Origin: Eunapius fragilis
Lineage: Eukaryota > Porifera > Demospongiae > Spongillida > Spongillidae
Direction: 5' to 3'
Assembly (NCBI GenBank): GCA_963681505.1
Contig: OY811993.1
Span: 3,347,387 to 3,411,386 of the forward strand
DNA length: 64,000 bases
Shown: positions 45,101-56,465 of the stretch, in pieces
How positions within the stretch are numbered: the first letter of the stretch is position 1
Layout of the letters: every line of letters starts with the position of its first letter
Notes under the pieces: generated by a model
Database searches by the model: none
What the model was told of the DNA's origin: nothing
What the model saw: only the letters and a program-made list of their open reading frames with translations
Program-made: the position numbers and the translations under genes

Positions 45101-47030
45101 TCAAGCTGACATATATCACAGTGTTGAACAAAGTGCTCAGACCTACCCCGGTGGAACTATATGGATGAACATTTCCTCAGTCGATTACGCTAATGTCTTC
45201 ACTCCAAGTGCAGTCTATGCACACATTACAGCAGACACATCTTCTACCATCCTTCAAAGGATAAGGCTTGGAGATCAGCAGAATGTTCAGTGGATAGGAG
45301 GAGAATACAGCACAGTAGAGTATCAGATCTATGGACCAGAGAACACATCTCTAAACCTACTTCTGTCCAGCTACCCTGGGAATGCTCCAACCATTATTCA
45401 GGTAACTCTTCTGCCATGTTTAATTGGATTCACTCTGGTATCAGACAAGTGCATCTGTTCAGAATTCTTCACATCACTAGGCATGGTCTGTGATACAGCT
45501 CATGGTACAGTCACCAGGGAAGGAACTAACTGGATGGGTGTTTATCATGATGAAAATAAACCTGTTCCAGCACTTGCATCCACCTGTCCTTTGAATTACT
45601 GCAAAATTACACACACAGTGTCTCTAATAGAGCCTGGAGACTTGTGCAATGGAGGACGCACTGGCACTCTCTGTGGTAGCTGCTCTGATGGACAGAGTGT
45701 GGTCTTTGGTTCATCGCAGTGCCAGGTGTGTAGTGATGAATGGCTCATTACCATTTTGATGTATGCAGTGCTTGGTGCCTCATTGGTGGCTGTTCTGTTC
45801 ATCCTCAACATCACTGTAACACAGGGGACTCTTTATGGGCTCATCTTTTATGCAAACATCGTTCAAGTCAATGCAAGCATTTTCTTCAACCAGTCGGCTT
45901 TAAGGCCTCTTCAAGTCATGATATCGTTCATCAACCTTGACCTTGGACTTCCTCAGTGTTTCTATCATGGTATGGATGACATTGCCAAGACAGGCCTTCA
46001 ATTTGTGTTCCCCACCTACCTCCTCAGCCTCACTATTATCATCACTGTGGTGTGTCATTACTGTCTGCATCATTCCACTCAAAACAATCATTGGTTTGAC
46101 AAACCAAGCTACATAGTGGGCCAAAGAGCAGTAGGTGTTCTGTCTACCCTCATCTATCTGTCCTATTCCAAAGTGTTGAGAGCAGTCATTGATATATTTA
46201 CATTCTCAACGATCCACTTTCCACAAGGTTCTGAACTGGTCTGGTTCTATGATGGAAACATCAAATACCTTCATGGGAGACACATTGTATTGTTTGTGAT
46301 CGCCATGGTTATATGTATTGCATTCCTCCTCCCCTACACACTAGCTCTCACTTTTATCCCATTTATTGAACGTTACAATGAGCAGAACAGGCTCTTCAAC
46401 TATCTCTACAAGCAGACCAATCGCATTAAGCCTATGAATGATGCCTATTATGCTCCTTACAAGGGGGAGTGGCGATTTTGGCTTGGGGCACGTCTCTGGT
46501 TTCTTGTCTTCATATATTCATTAAATCCTGTCTACAGTTCTGATCAGCCATCACTGCTATTGCTTATTCATGCTATCGTGGTAACAGTATTCATGCTAGT
46601 ACAGAGTGAAGTGAAGCCATTTGGAGAGTCCATTCAGGCAACTGACAGACGCTGCAGAAAAGTATGTATTTCTAATCGGTTTTGGAACATGTTAGATATG
46701 TTTTACCTGCTCAATTATATAATGCTGGCACAGTCGGTATCATATATTTCATACCATGATTCACATCCAACCCAGAAAAACACACTGGATATTGCTGTAG
46801 GTGTCTTGGTGGGGATGTATGGTGTGGTGCTGATGACTACCATCTCTTACCATTTCATTGTGACCATCCTCAAGGTGTGCAATAAGTATGACACAATAAA
46901 GGAGAAAGTAAACAACCTCATGTTCCCAACACAAATCCAATATCAACCTATTGAACTGGAAGAACCAACTGATGATGATGATGATGGTGACTATAGCAAC
47001 TTACGTGAGCCACTCTCTGAAAGGCTGTGA
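42195..47030 (+). CDS. Giant beta-helix ectodomain, multi-pass membrane protein
   Basis: Single exon, 1,611 residues. Residues 1-22 are a signal peptide (LVGLLVLVLLTTIGSC). Residues about 60-1000 are built from some two dozen right-handed beta-helix coils with a recurring Cys-Thr-Phe-Gln-x-Asn core (for example ITDCTFQDN, ITSCTFQNN, INDCTFYNN), rich in N-glycosylation sequons. A Cys-rich segment (about 1075-1180, including GRTGTLCGSCSDG) precedes nine or ten membrane spans (about 1183-1560) and a short acidic cytoplasmic tail. Similar architectures are, to my knowledge, expanded in sponges and some other early animals, but I know of no assigned function. A surface receptor or adhesion role is inference. 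The ATG at 42195 gives a good signal peptide and is conserved in position in the pseudogene at 35487. Confidence 0.88.
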   Translation: MDPYLVGLLVLVLLTTIGSCDVSAHYIQIPPGEGLQNYLCKGSLLQSNTTILLTPGEHRISSGPICSIFNVSNVSITGSSSEDTIVRCQGDGVFGFVFANNVTIERIAFVGCGQTENLAINDHLSVTLLFQFSLNISIRHCRFENNNALYAVRIQSSGVVDIASCVFQNNTGPKEDGGAILLEDSTSITITDCTFRGSRFSRYVINGLYSDSVSVSACTFHDVVASEGVIALHAVDNSTHITGCAFEAVKSATVIYVSSNTNGRVFISGCTFRDISATLLVIYALECDSVCISNCSFQNSTDSIGVAKSNNVTIVDSRFQGINRSLSSGGIVIQFVKIWISERISNCTFDANNSTTVVYISQSRGSTHITDCTFQDNVVDTGLVFISDSTLSAIVITNCTLQNNFVGGQGTAMEITDALESNSIIEIKGCAFQNNIVKGNGVIYLFLDEESIDVVVTNCTFQDLNVSAPALVYGISSGNISITDCRFENITFRNYMIGVYHYGQADAYIYVGSCIFQNLKGYYKVILTSLGRAFVSIENSAFVDINIGDDVGSILNLIQLQPSGNTPQYITNCTFQNIRNTGLLSTAVRVQNINGSIFITGCKFKDNVLGVGGVQSLDHFHMSITSCTFQNNTSQYSGIILLRNSHIQNCTFQDNRGAEGGAILAWMPETYTVRINDCTFYNNSAQFGGAVSILSKGTVLINNSRFIRNNAVVGAAIHARNDRPVYAPISVIQLSRLTLVDVIIKENYCSCEGYNDTRGGAMYFSGVNVDIGGSTDRGSLIISNSPQGAIQGLDIFLQLWGMVTFSNNTGENGGAISLQNNVQLFFLENCTVEFIGNRAARFGGAIYIEGEQKRIATKANLDIGFEIFSYCVMTIHGNHTITFKDNHAVLSGHAIYATPLYHCHNPVPPVGLLDYILSNFSTFQVSEFVQEGSLSLYQQLFKIIPSLGDSNTAQIVSFPTNVQIFGIVDQADIYHSVEQSAQTYPGGTIWMNISSVDYANVFTPSAVYAHITADTSSTILQRIRLGDQQNVQWIGGEYSTVEYQIYGPENTSLNLLLSSYPGNAPTIIQVTLLPCLIGFTLVSDKCICSEFFTSLGMVCDTAHGTVTREGTNWMGVYHDENKPVPALASTCPLNYCKITHTVSLIEPGDLCNGGRTGTLCGSCSDGQSVVFGSSQCQVCSDEWLITILMYAVLGASLVAVLFILNITVTQGTLYGLIFYANIVQVNASIFFNQSALRPLQVMISFINLDLGLPQCFYHGMDDIAKTGLQFVFPTYLLSLTIIITVVCHYCLHHSTQNNHWFDKPSYIVGQRAVGVLSTLIYLSYSKVLRAVIDIFTFSTIHFPQGSELVWFYDGNIKYLHGRHIVLFVIAMVICIAFLLPYTLALTFIPFIERYNEQNRLFNYLYKQTNRIKPMNDAYYAPYKGEWRFWLGARLWFLVFIYSLNPVYSSDQPSLLLLIHAIVVTVFMLVQSEVKPFGESIQATDRRCRKVCISNRFWNMLDMFYLLNYIMLAQSVSYISYHDSHPTQKNTLDIAVGVLVGMYGVVLMTTISYHFIVTILKVCNKYDTIKEKVNNLMFPTQIQYQPIELEEPTDDDDDGDYSNLREPLSERL

Positions 47031-49470
47031 CATAGGATAAGAGTCTTAGACTAGGAGGAATAGTGAGCTGATATTTTGATGGTGATCAGTTAGAACTTGT
47101 AACCATTTTAATTATAAAAATTTAAGACCAGGGATGGAGTTCCATAGAGGAAAACATGTCTACATACAACCATTACTGACGTGATGTGCAATCAATTGAA
47201 GCAGTGTTTTAACCATCAGGCATTTAACCACAACTTTCAGAGAGCCTCTGAGGCAAATATTTGTTGCTCTTTACACTTATTACTGCTAGTGCCATCCTAG
47301 TATAATTTTCTCCATGAGATTTCCCTCATTTGATTGCAATTTGAGCAGAAATATGCTTGACAAAAACAACGTGCTTCCATTGTTGATGCATCATTGTTCA
47401 TATATTTATACTTATAAAGTTATAAAGCAGCTTTGCAGTTGTTATAAATCTATCAATGATAGTAGACTTCTAGCACACACTAACGGGGAGGCACTTCTGA
47501 TGGGGAAACTTTTAGCCCATACCAATATGTAAATGTCCAGCACACACCGATGAGGAGTCCATACTGTAATGTGGGTAAGGTCACCGTTGCCATGGTGATG
47601 TTGTGGTGCATGAACGTGGACTGCTACTGAGGTTGGTCACCATAATTATCGTTGCAAAAAGAGTTACAGCATTGTACGTATTACTTTTCACATGCATATG
47701 CTTGCATGCGCCTGATCATACAAACTATGTGTGTACAGTGTATAATGCAAATAAAAGACTTATTTAAATCAGGGAACGGGGTCTATGGGAAATGAGCTCT
47801 ATTTTTCTCTTCCGGTAAGCAATGTTGCATACACTAAATCTTCGAGCGATGCAAAGGTAAAATGCCAACTCCTCTACTAGTAGCTAGGTAGCTTGCCAAA
47901 GAACTTAATTTCATGGAGTGCGCAGTTTCAATTTTGGGAACCTAATTTAGATCTTCCAGGGTACCAATAACTGCTAAAAACGCTGCATGGATAACCCCTT
48001 CCACACCCACCCACATACATAAGCACACAAACACACACTTATAAACACTCTCACCACACTCCACAGATTCACCATCACTCTTCCATCTACTTCTCTCCAG
48101 TATCGCACATGTACCTCCAGCATAAATATTTTGATTTTGTGTGGTGCTATTTGCATTTACCTCCTAAGCTCTGTTCATGAAATCACTTTTCTACATGACC
48201 CATGCTACACCATGCATTGGTATGCAGTCATTTTTCTAGTTGCATTAGTATCACAGGATGTACTGGACTGAGGAAAACATGCAAAAACATTTCTGAACCG
48301 ATCGTAACAAACTAAAGCCCAGTGGTCATTCAGGAGGGAGTGGTCAGGAGGCAGGTATGCCCAGCTTGTAACAGCACACTGAGGTGAATTTGGTATAATG
48401 AGTTTATATTTCCCGTTTCTTTCCTCTACAGTACTGCATCAGTTTTACTAGCAAAATCTTGTGTGTGTGTGTGTGTGTGTGTGCATGTGTGTGTGTGTGT
48501 TTATGTGCGTAACTACTGATAGTATAACCATAGTACATACTGCATTGTTCTTTTTTACCTAGAGCTAAGTTACATTAAGTCTCCTCTTCTTTTCCTTTTC
48601 TTCATCTTATTTTCTTCCTCCACCTCCTCCTCTTCTTCTTTGGAAATGATTATTTAATGGACTACAGTACAGTCTACATGTGCATGATGAAAGTGTAATG
48701 CTATTTAGAATACTATACTTATGAGTTAATGAAACCTTACAATTCCCCCTTAGCTTATTGTATCACACTTGTGCAATCATGGTTGCCACACCCCTCTCAC
48801 TTCTAGGTCAAGTTCCAGACTAGCATCTGTTGATGAAGGAGTCCCTCACTATGCAGGGGCGGATAGAGGGGGGAGAGGGGGGGGGTTAGCGGTTCCAAAC
48901 CCCCTCCCCCTTGGAGTAGTCAAAAAGGGGTGTGGCTACATGCATTTAGTTAACCATTGCAGGTATCGTTGCATGCATGTTTTTCTGTTTCGACCGTGAT
49001 ATAATTGCGAGTAATTAGAAATCGGTATTGACAGCAGGCAGTAATACATTTCATTAATATTCATAAGCAACCCCTATGCCTGGCCAAAGTACCATGTCTC
49101 CCCATCCCTCACTATGCCTGGCCATCCCTCACTATGCCTGGCTACAGTACCATGTCTCCCAAGAAGTCTCTCTAATTGTGCTTCTAAATATGCTTTTACT
49201 TCAGAAACTGTTGTTGAAAGATCAGACCTGCATGTCTATCGTGGTTGAACACGTAACAATCCAGGGATTCAGCTGTACGCAACGACTACACACTTGCATG
49301 AATGAATATCCATCTCCATATTCCATAAACTACAATAGTTGCACACACATGTAACATGCGCATGTGCTGTGGGTGAACACATGACAAACAACTGCCAAAT
49401 GTGGAATCATGATTATGATGCGCTGGAGTAGTACAGCCTCAGAAGATCCCATGCCTGGACACGGTCAGCT
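47031..49470. other. Intergenic region with a GT microsatellite
   Basis: It contains the 3' flank of the beta-helix gene (AATAAA near 47750) and the 3' flank of MAD2L2. A GT repeat lies near 48461-48500, and a short tandem repeat of TCCCTCACTATGCCTGGC near 49070-49160. No further gene recognised. Confidence 0.5.
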
Positions 49471-52400
49471 CTAGGCTTTAGCAGGTGTTTCCTCCACATA
49501 TAGTTGCAACTTCAATGGAATGGAACTTTTTAATTATTGCTTTTGTTAAAAAAGCATTTTATGTGGGTCACCTTGAGTAAGCTGTTTGATACAGACTTCA
49601 GAGGCGTGATGACTGGATCCATTATCGTACCATGCTCTTCTGGTTCTGCTTCTATCCAAGAAAAACCCTGTGTAAAATAAAGTACATGTATACAAATTCT
49701 CATGACCAAATTCTATTTATTCAGGTTTATTAAGGTAAAGGAAGAAGTTTCTGCTTTGTGCCATGAAACAGATTGCCTCTTAAAAGTAATAGTTAACCAG
49801 CAATTAGCCAGCCTCTTTACTGATACAAAGGGCAATGAAAAAAAAAGCACATCATTGTCTGGAATTAAACCAGTTTAACAGGTTGTTAAACCGGTTTAAC
49901 ATATTACCAGACTTGTTAAAAAGGATTGGCTGTTGGAGTGATTGGGCAGTGAAATCATAAATGTATGATGATCTCTCCATGATCCTTTGATTACCTGTGC
50001 ATCAGTACATATATGTTGGTAGAACAACCAGAGTAAATTACACATTCCTTTTAACCAACTTTGAATGATAGTTTGCTTCTCCTACAGTGTTTGTTGAATG
50101 GTATGCATGCATGTATACAATTAAAATGCTATTACTTGGAAAGTGAGACCAAATTTATGACCAAGGAGGTAATTCCTTCCTTTAGGAGATCAACTTTTAA
50201 ATCCCGCTTCCTATAAAACAATGCAGACATGCTGAGTGGACATGTCCACTTGATTATGTTGCAGCAGTGCTTTGTATTTACTTATAGGACTCCTTTATAA
50301 TCTGTGCACATAACAATGCACGGCTATAAGAGCCTGCATGTTGAATACAGCATTGTGGTACAGTGTATGTACATGGATGGATGTAAGTTATATTTAACAC
50401 ACCTAGTCTTTCCTTAGTGATATATCAGGCACTGGGGTGGAAAAAAAAAACATTCATTGGATTGCCACAAGCAACCACACAATGACCATGAAGGTGCAGC
50501 AGATGGCCCCATGTATGTCCTCCTGATAGTTCAGACAAATGGCTCAGGACTGTGCATTGAAATTAAATGAACTAATTGATGCCATTATTCCGCTAGTGAT
50601 AGTCAAAACTCTAGGCATACCATTTATGGCACAGGCAGAACAATAAGGTGTGAATAGAAAAGAAATAAAGCAAACATGCACAGAACTATAATTATAGTCC
50701 ATGCATGTTTAATTTTGGTTAGGTACAAGACTGTTGGTGGTTCTCACAGCTGTGTGGTCCATTCAAAAGTGGGGACTGGGCCTAAGACCTGAAATGCCCA
50801 TTAGCAAAGTAGCCCACAACCACAAGGCCTCTGCTAGGTGAGGCAGTAACACGAAACACCATCCCTAGTGCACGGTGCTGATTATGTATGACATCATGGT
50901 CCACTGTGCAAATTGTGACAGTAGCTGCCATCATTGTGTGCTTTCACCTACAAAAAGAAAAAAAGCTGCCACTGCGTAATAGCAAAGTTTGGCTTCGTAA
51001 CTCTACCTAGTTCAACTACATTTGTTGTATATGCTGAATGTACTTTCATCTAAGACTGATCAAGAAATAGTGTAGTACCATCCTATCAACAGAATATGTT
51101 AAGCCAACAAGGCAACTGGTCAATAAACTGCATATTTTATTACTTTTCAACACAGTCTGTCACTACAAAAAAATGGCACTTGTTGACTATAACTGATAGT
51201 AAATCCACTTCCGTTGCTTCACTCCGTGAAAAACTCATTTTTCGAAGACAAGAATCTAAAATGGTACTATGCTTGAAGCACTGCTCCTTTGCTGGGAAAT
51301 GTAGCAGAGACATGAGATTGACCATTTCAGACACAAAGTGGTGATACTTTTATGTTATTGTCGTCCAATGATGAAGTAAAAGTATGTGGTTGTAGCTAGT
51401 ACCGAATCTACCGATCGGTCTTGAAGCGCTTGGCTTGTGTAAACGTCCAGACACGTTAACTCTCACGGATTTTTCGTGAGTTGCACGGATATGGTATCCA
51501 TCTCACGGACAAACGACTGCATCTCACGAGAAAGTGAATAATTAAAACATTGCATGAAATAAATTGAGTTACATGTACGTAATCAACAAGCATAAACCGT
51601 GCAACCCTCTCGATTATATCGTGTGTGTGTGTGTGCGCGCGCGCATGTTGTGCGTGTGTGTGTTACATACGTTATTCTTAAATAGTGCATTTTTAATATC
51701 TCCCACGCAAATGCTGATCTCACGTAAATATAAAACGGATAAAATCTCACTAATATAATTTGACGTGTCTGAAACGTGGTGTGTAATTTTCATTGGGTGG
51801 AAACCTAAACGAGAAACCGTCGGGCAGTCTTTGTATGCAAGGGAGGTATGAAATAAGGCTCGTCCCCACGACCGTAAATATTATCTAAATCTATTACCTA
51901 AATAATATCAAACTAATAGCTTACAGCCGTCTTGTATACCGCAGCATGGCTCTCTTCGAGATGTCCACGTTTTGTATAATTACCGGAGGTAGCAAGGGGC
52001 TAGGACGTGAAATCGCCATCCAGCTAGCGCAGGAGTGGCACAAGTCAGGTATCATTGCATGATGGACTCCCAAATCCACTTCGACGCCCCCCCCCCCCCC
52101 CCCCCCCCGCCCTTCCCCAGGAGTTGCGAGCGACATCATTCTTCTGTCGCGAAGCGTCGACGGAATGGAAGAAACCAGGTCGCAGGTGGCCAAGCGCGCT
52201 CCGAGCATCGGGGTGCACCTTGTAAAAGCCGACATGGCGGCCCTGGACTCCCTCGCGCAAGTTTTTTCCGAGGCGGCGAAACACACCTCTAGCGAGAAAC
52301 ACCGTCACGTGATGCTCGTCCACAACGCGGGAACGACGGGAGACCTGAGCACTCCGATCGCGGAACAGCGCGACCCCAAGGTGGTCCAGGACTACATGGC

Positions 52401-55400
52401 GGTCAACTTCACGTCCGTGTGCACCCTCACCGCCCTCTTCCTCTCTCACTTCAGAGGCGGTAATCGCACCGTGATGGAAACAAATTCTCTTTTGCACAAG
52501 AAGTACATGCACAGCATGTCGCTATACAGTGCGGCAAAGGCAGCCAGGCGTGCGTTCATGGGATCCCTTGCAGTCGAGAACCCGGACGTGCGAGTTCTGA
52601 GCTACTGTCCCGGCCCTTGCGACACCGATATGTTTAGGGGCATCCCCTGTGCCACGTATTCGAGCGAAACCAAGGCAAGTTTTGAGGCAATGAGCAAATC
52701 TGTTTTGACCTGCGAGCAGTCCATCTCGAAGCTTGTTGGCATCCTTCGAGAAAACAGCTTTGAAAACGGTGCGTGTGTGGATTACTTTGATAGAGTTTGA
52801 GCCTAATGACTGCAAGTGTTTGTAGAAGTAGCCCACTGTTCAGTCGTATTGTGTGTAGACGAAGTACATCGCTGTAATGTCTACAATTACAATGGAGTGC
52901 ATCCACATATGTATCCTAAAATTAAAAATAGGTTGAGCCTAACCATTTGGACCCATAAAACTGTTCTCCCTGCTGATCCGTTTACATCCAACCCAATCAC
53001 TGCAATACAAAGTTCATGTCTTGTGCAAAACCTTGCACATCAGCTAAATCAGACTTAATAATTGACACCATAACCTTAATATCACACTGAGGAGGCCGGA
53101 TTACATGTATGATTATGCATATAGACACAACAATGCAAAAAAAAGTGCACGTGCAAACAGGTCAGGCAGCGTTGCATACTCACCCAGTCCCCCAACCAAC
53201 AGGCATACACAATCACGTTGAAATGCATGCATTTGTGTGCACACATTACCTTTGCAAGGTCATCGTGCTCCAAGCTTGCCACTGCACTATGTTTGGCGTA
53301 CACAAGGACAGAGAACGTGCATCCATCTAGTTTTCATTTTTTTTTTTGTGAAAGGAAGAGAGAAGTTCAAGGCAAACAATGCAACATAACAAGGGTGACC
53401 CTCCCACCTGAGGGGATTGGTGAAAGCATTGCATCACACACTGCAATCTTAAGGAGAAAGGCCCTCAAACTAGCCTCTAGCTTGACAAGAACATCATCCC
53501 TATAGTAGACAAAGGTAAACATGTGAAGGGATATATATATCCTACCCTTTCATCAACAACACTATGCATATGCTAACACAAACCCCGGGCAGAGTCCCAA
53601 ACATCTCTCACAGACTATAAATCTTGATGGCAGAATATTTCAAGCACTCATACAATACATGTACATGTGATTATATACTGTCCTGCCTACAAGGAAATTA
53701 CAGATAGCTATGATGCATTAATGCACCCGTCACTAGTTCTCGATAGTTCTACCATCCCATCAGACTGTTACTAATACAGTACTGCATGCCTACAGCGGTT
53801 GCCATCGTTACACATATAAATGTGTCAGTTAAATGGATAATCATCAACTGACAGTCAAGAAAAAGATATTCATTTTTGGATATGAATTACATAAAATACT
53901 CCATGCAGTGACTTAAAAATCAATTTCCAAGAATACCTAAATACCAAATTTAATTAGGCAACTTGAATATTGTACTATAGACATACAACTACCCACTCCC
54001 CACAAAAAAAAAAATTGTGTATCTCTGTAACCATGGTGAATTCCTTTTTTTTCAAAGTCATGTAGGAGTGCCATTTTATTTTTTGAAACAGTTCGCGGAA
54101 GTGTTTGCACAAACCATGCAAGTCATACTATATCTATTTACTAGAAAATACAAACCATCTAAGTGTACTTGTAAACAGGATGATGCATGCGCATGTGGAG
54201 GGAACTAAGGTGGTACATAATGTGAAGGTCGGAGACAATACACACAAGTACATGCTAAGTGCAAATAAAGTGCTCTAACCTGGCCTCACTGCGTAGCAAT
54301 GGGTCTTCAATGAGAAACACATATCTCTCCAATGGTTGATGATCAGTCTACCAACGAAAAGAAACATACATTAAAACACTCAGGCCACTGGCTTGTTTTA
54401 AATTTTTTAATCTAAGAAGAGGCACAGAAGGTGTATGATCTCCACAGTTAGATTGCTTCATGTGTTGTCACACGTTCTACCAGTGACTCATCCTCCCCCT
54501 CCCCTCCACAATCGCTGCCTTCTTTATTGCGACCGCCTTCTCTGGTGCCTTTCGTTCTGCCCTCCTACTCATTGTTGCAGCTACCTCCTTTGTCACACCA
54601 CAGTTACTAACGCGGGTGTAGTCACAATTTACACCACCACTGATACCCCCCTCCCCCCCTCTCTCCACGGGTCCCTCCTGCCCCTTCTGTGCCCTAATCA
54701 CCACCTATGGCGCAATCACTATGTCTCTCCAAAGCTAAAGGAGCTCTCCAAATGGCCGAGGGACCAAAATATGTTTGTCTGTCCTTGATTCCCTCTGGAA
54801 TGGTCTCCGTCAATGTTCTCAGAGGTGCATTTGCCTGCTTTCATCTCTCGGCCACGTGTCTCTACCTCCAAAGAGTTGTGTCAATTGAATCATCGTACTT
54901 AGTGTTTCACCCCAAGAGAAAGCGATTTATCACCAAGCTCGAAAGGTATCCACCTCCACCTCCTCCTCCTCCTCCTCCTCCACCTCCTCCTCCTCCTCCT
55001 CCTCCTCCTCCTCCTCTATAAATAGAGTCCCTCGGAAATATGGAAATAGCCCTGCAGCCTCTTAGAGATCACAGTTGCCTTACCTCTTACCCTCCACTCT
55101 CTATTGTTGGGACAGTAGCATGCACGGCAGAATACGGAAAGCATTTAGCCAATGGTAGTAGGAGTGAACCCCCGCCCCCTTAGCTATAGAAACATACGGC
55201 AGTAAGGGGAAAAGACCTTTTTTTTATTTTTAGCTTCCCTGCTTGCCATTAACCATTCCTGCCCGATGGTGGCAGATATTTATGGCCCCCTTGCAATAGT
55301 TAGTGCATGAGTTTTATAGTTTAACTGTAGGTCCCTAAGTTTTGCTTGCATAGTTATAATATTAATAGTTAATTTTCTTATGTTTTAGCTGTTCTTTTGA

Positions 55401-56375
55401 GCCCCCCCCTCACAAAATAAAAAATGAAAACTGGGGAGTTCGAGATGCATGGTGGTGTAGGGTGACCATATACCCTCCATGGTGGTATAGGGTGACCTTA
55501 TACCCTATATAATTGACCTCATACCCTACATGGTGGTATAGGGTGACCTTATACCCTATATGTTGTGTAGGGTGACCTTATACCCTATATGTTGTGTAGG
55601 GTGACCTTATACCCTATATAATTGACCTCATACCCTACATGGTGGTATAGGGTGACCTAATACCCTATATGTTGTGTAGGGTGACCTTATACCCTATATG
55701 GTGGTATAGGGTGACCTTATACCCTATATGGTGGTGTAGGGTGACCTTATACCCTATATGGTGGTATGTTGTGTAGGGTGACCTTATACCGTATATGGTG
55801 GTGTAGGTTATTATTATTACTTTACCCCGGGGGGGGGGGGGGGGGGGGGGGGGGGGCATCATTATAGTACTGGGTTTGTGCACGTACGCGCTAAGAGCTA
55901 TATTTTGAAATAGCCAACAAACCTTGGATTTGATAACCAGGACAATTTTTTCAACAGCTTTCTTTACAAGCAGGAGACGGACGTTGCAGAGCACGTCCTG
56001 TATATACTGGTTGAGCAGAGGGTGGATGCACATCTGAAAGGAAGGCAAGTTGTAATATTTTCTTTGAGCCGCATTCGGTCTCAAGACCCTTTACCTGGAC
56101 AGGAACACTGTACTTCTGTCTTCGTTGGAATACTACTGCACGACGTCACACTGTATGCATTCGTCAGTTTTAAAGCGCGCCAGCTAACTTACCAGCAGGG
56201 TACACTTCTCTCACATACAATATGAGGTGAAATGCGACCTCCAAAAATTCGCACATAATATCAGCGGTGACTATAGGGAACGTTCCTTAAAAAGCGATGG
56301 TAAATGGCGGCAGGTAGAATCCTAACCTTCTTGTGGGTTTATTCCACTTTCACTCAATGCTCCAGCTGACTCCAT
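49471..56375 (-). CDS. MAD2L2: MAD2L2 / REV7 HORMA-domain protein, 9 exons
   Basis: Exons (minus): 56375-56327, 56285-56193, 56135-56095, 56033-55923, 54347-54280, 53499-53408, 53326-53250, 49667-49572, 49509-49471. They total 666 nt, 221 residues (human 211), all phases consistent. Recognisable blocks: [88 protein letters not shown] with [13 protein letters not shown], and the C-terminal safety-belt strand LQLYVEE. REV7 is the HORMA adaptor of DNA polymerase zeta and shieldin, used in translesion synthesis and DNA-break repair in the nucleus. The first intron is only 41 nt. Intron 4 contains minisatellites and a 28-base G run. Intron 7 (49668-53249) contains SPR on the other strand. Confidence 0.92.
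51946..52800 (+). CDS. SPR: Sepiapterin reductase, two exons, nested in a MAD2L2 intron
   Basis: Join 51946-52048, 52121-52800: 783 nt, 260 residues (human 261). It is an SDR-fold NADPH enzyme making the last step of tetrahydrobiopterin synthesis in the cytosol. Visible features: the cofactor loop TGGSKGLG (13-20), NAG (103-105), catalytic Ser near 157, Y170 and K174 in [10 protein letters not shown], then [15 protein letters not shown] and the end [10 protein letters not shown]. The 72-nt intron has donor GTATCA, a 22-base C run and acceptor CCCCAG, phase 1 on both sides. The whole gene lies antisense within MAD2L2 intron 7. Confidence 0.92.
52087..52108 (+). repeat. 22-base C run in the SPR intron
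   Basis: Uninterrupted C22 ending 12 bases before the acceptor AG. It likely serves as the polypyrimidine tract and is expected to vary in length between alleles or reads. Confidence 0.9.
54951..55017. repeat. CCT trinucleotide repeat
   Basis: About 20 repeats of CTC/CCT with two ACC interruptions, in MAD2L2 intron 4. Confidence 0.9.
55452..55810. repeat. Palindromic minisatellite in MAD2L2 intron 4
   Basis: About ten units of TATAGGGTGACCTTATACCC with short spacers (ATATGGTGG, ATATGTTGTG, ATATAATTGACC). Each unit is an imperfect palindrome. A G run of 28 follows at 55829-55856. Confidence 0.85.
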
Positions 56376-56465
56376 ACGCCCAATGATTTCCCGCTTCAGG
56401 CGGGAGGAGGAACTAAAAGTTGTCACGTGAGATAAATACTGTGATCGTGAACTCATAAACAAGCA
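56376..56465. promoter_or_regulatory. 90-bp divergent promoter of MAD2L2 and SIGMAR1
   Basis: The start codons of MAD2L2 (minus, 56375) and SIGMAR1 (plus, 56466) are 90 bp apart, so both promoters and 5' UTRs must overlap here. A GCGGGAGGAGGAAC-type GC-rich patch is present near 56400 and no clear TATA box. Confidence 0.75.

Noticed and set aside
52997..53086. Possible last exon of MAD2L2 (minus), with acceptor CCTCCTCAG and 29 codons
   Set aside because: Only weak similarity. Exons at 49667-49572 and 49509-49471 match the REV7 C-terminus far better and keep the frame.
55440..55800. Telomere-like sequence
   Set aside because: TAGGGT occurs once per unit only within a longer palindromic unit, not as a tandem hexamer.
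56033..56084. Extension of MAD2L2 exon 4 upstream (reading into KYYNLPSFQ)
   Set aside because: It looks similar to the REV7 sequence, but the true matching block (KYSVPVQ) is in a separate exon at 56135-56095 and the splice phases agree with that model.
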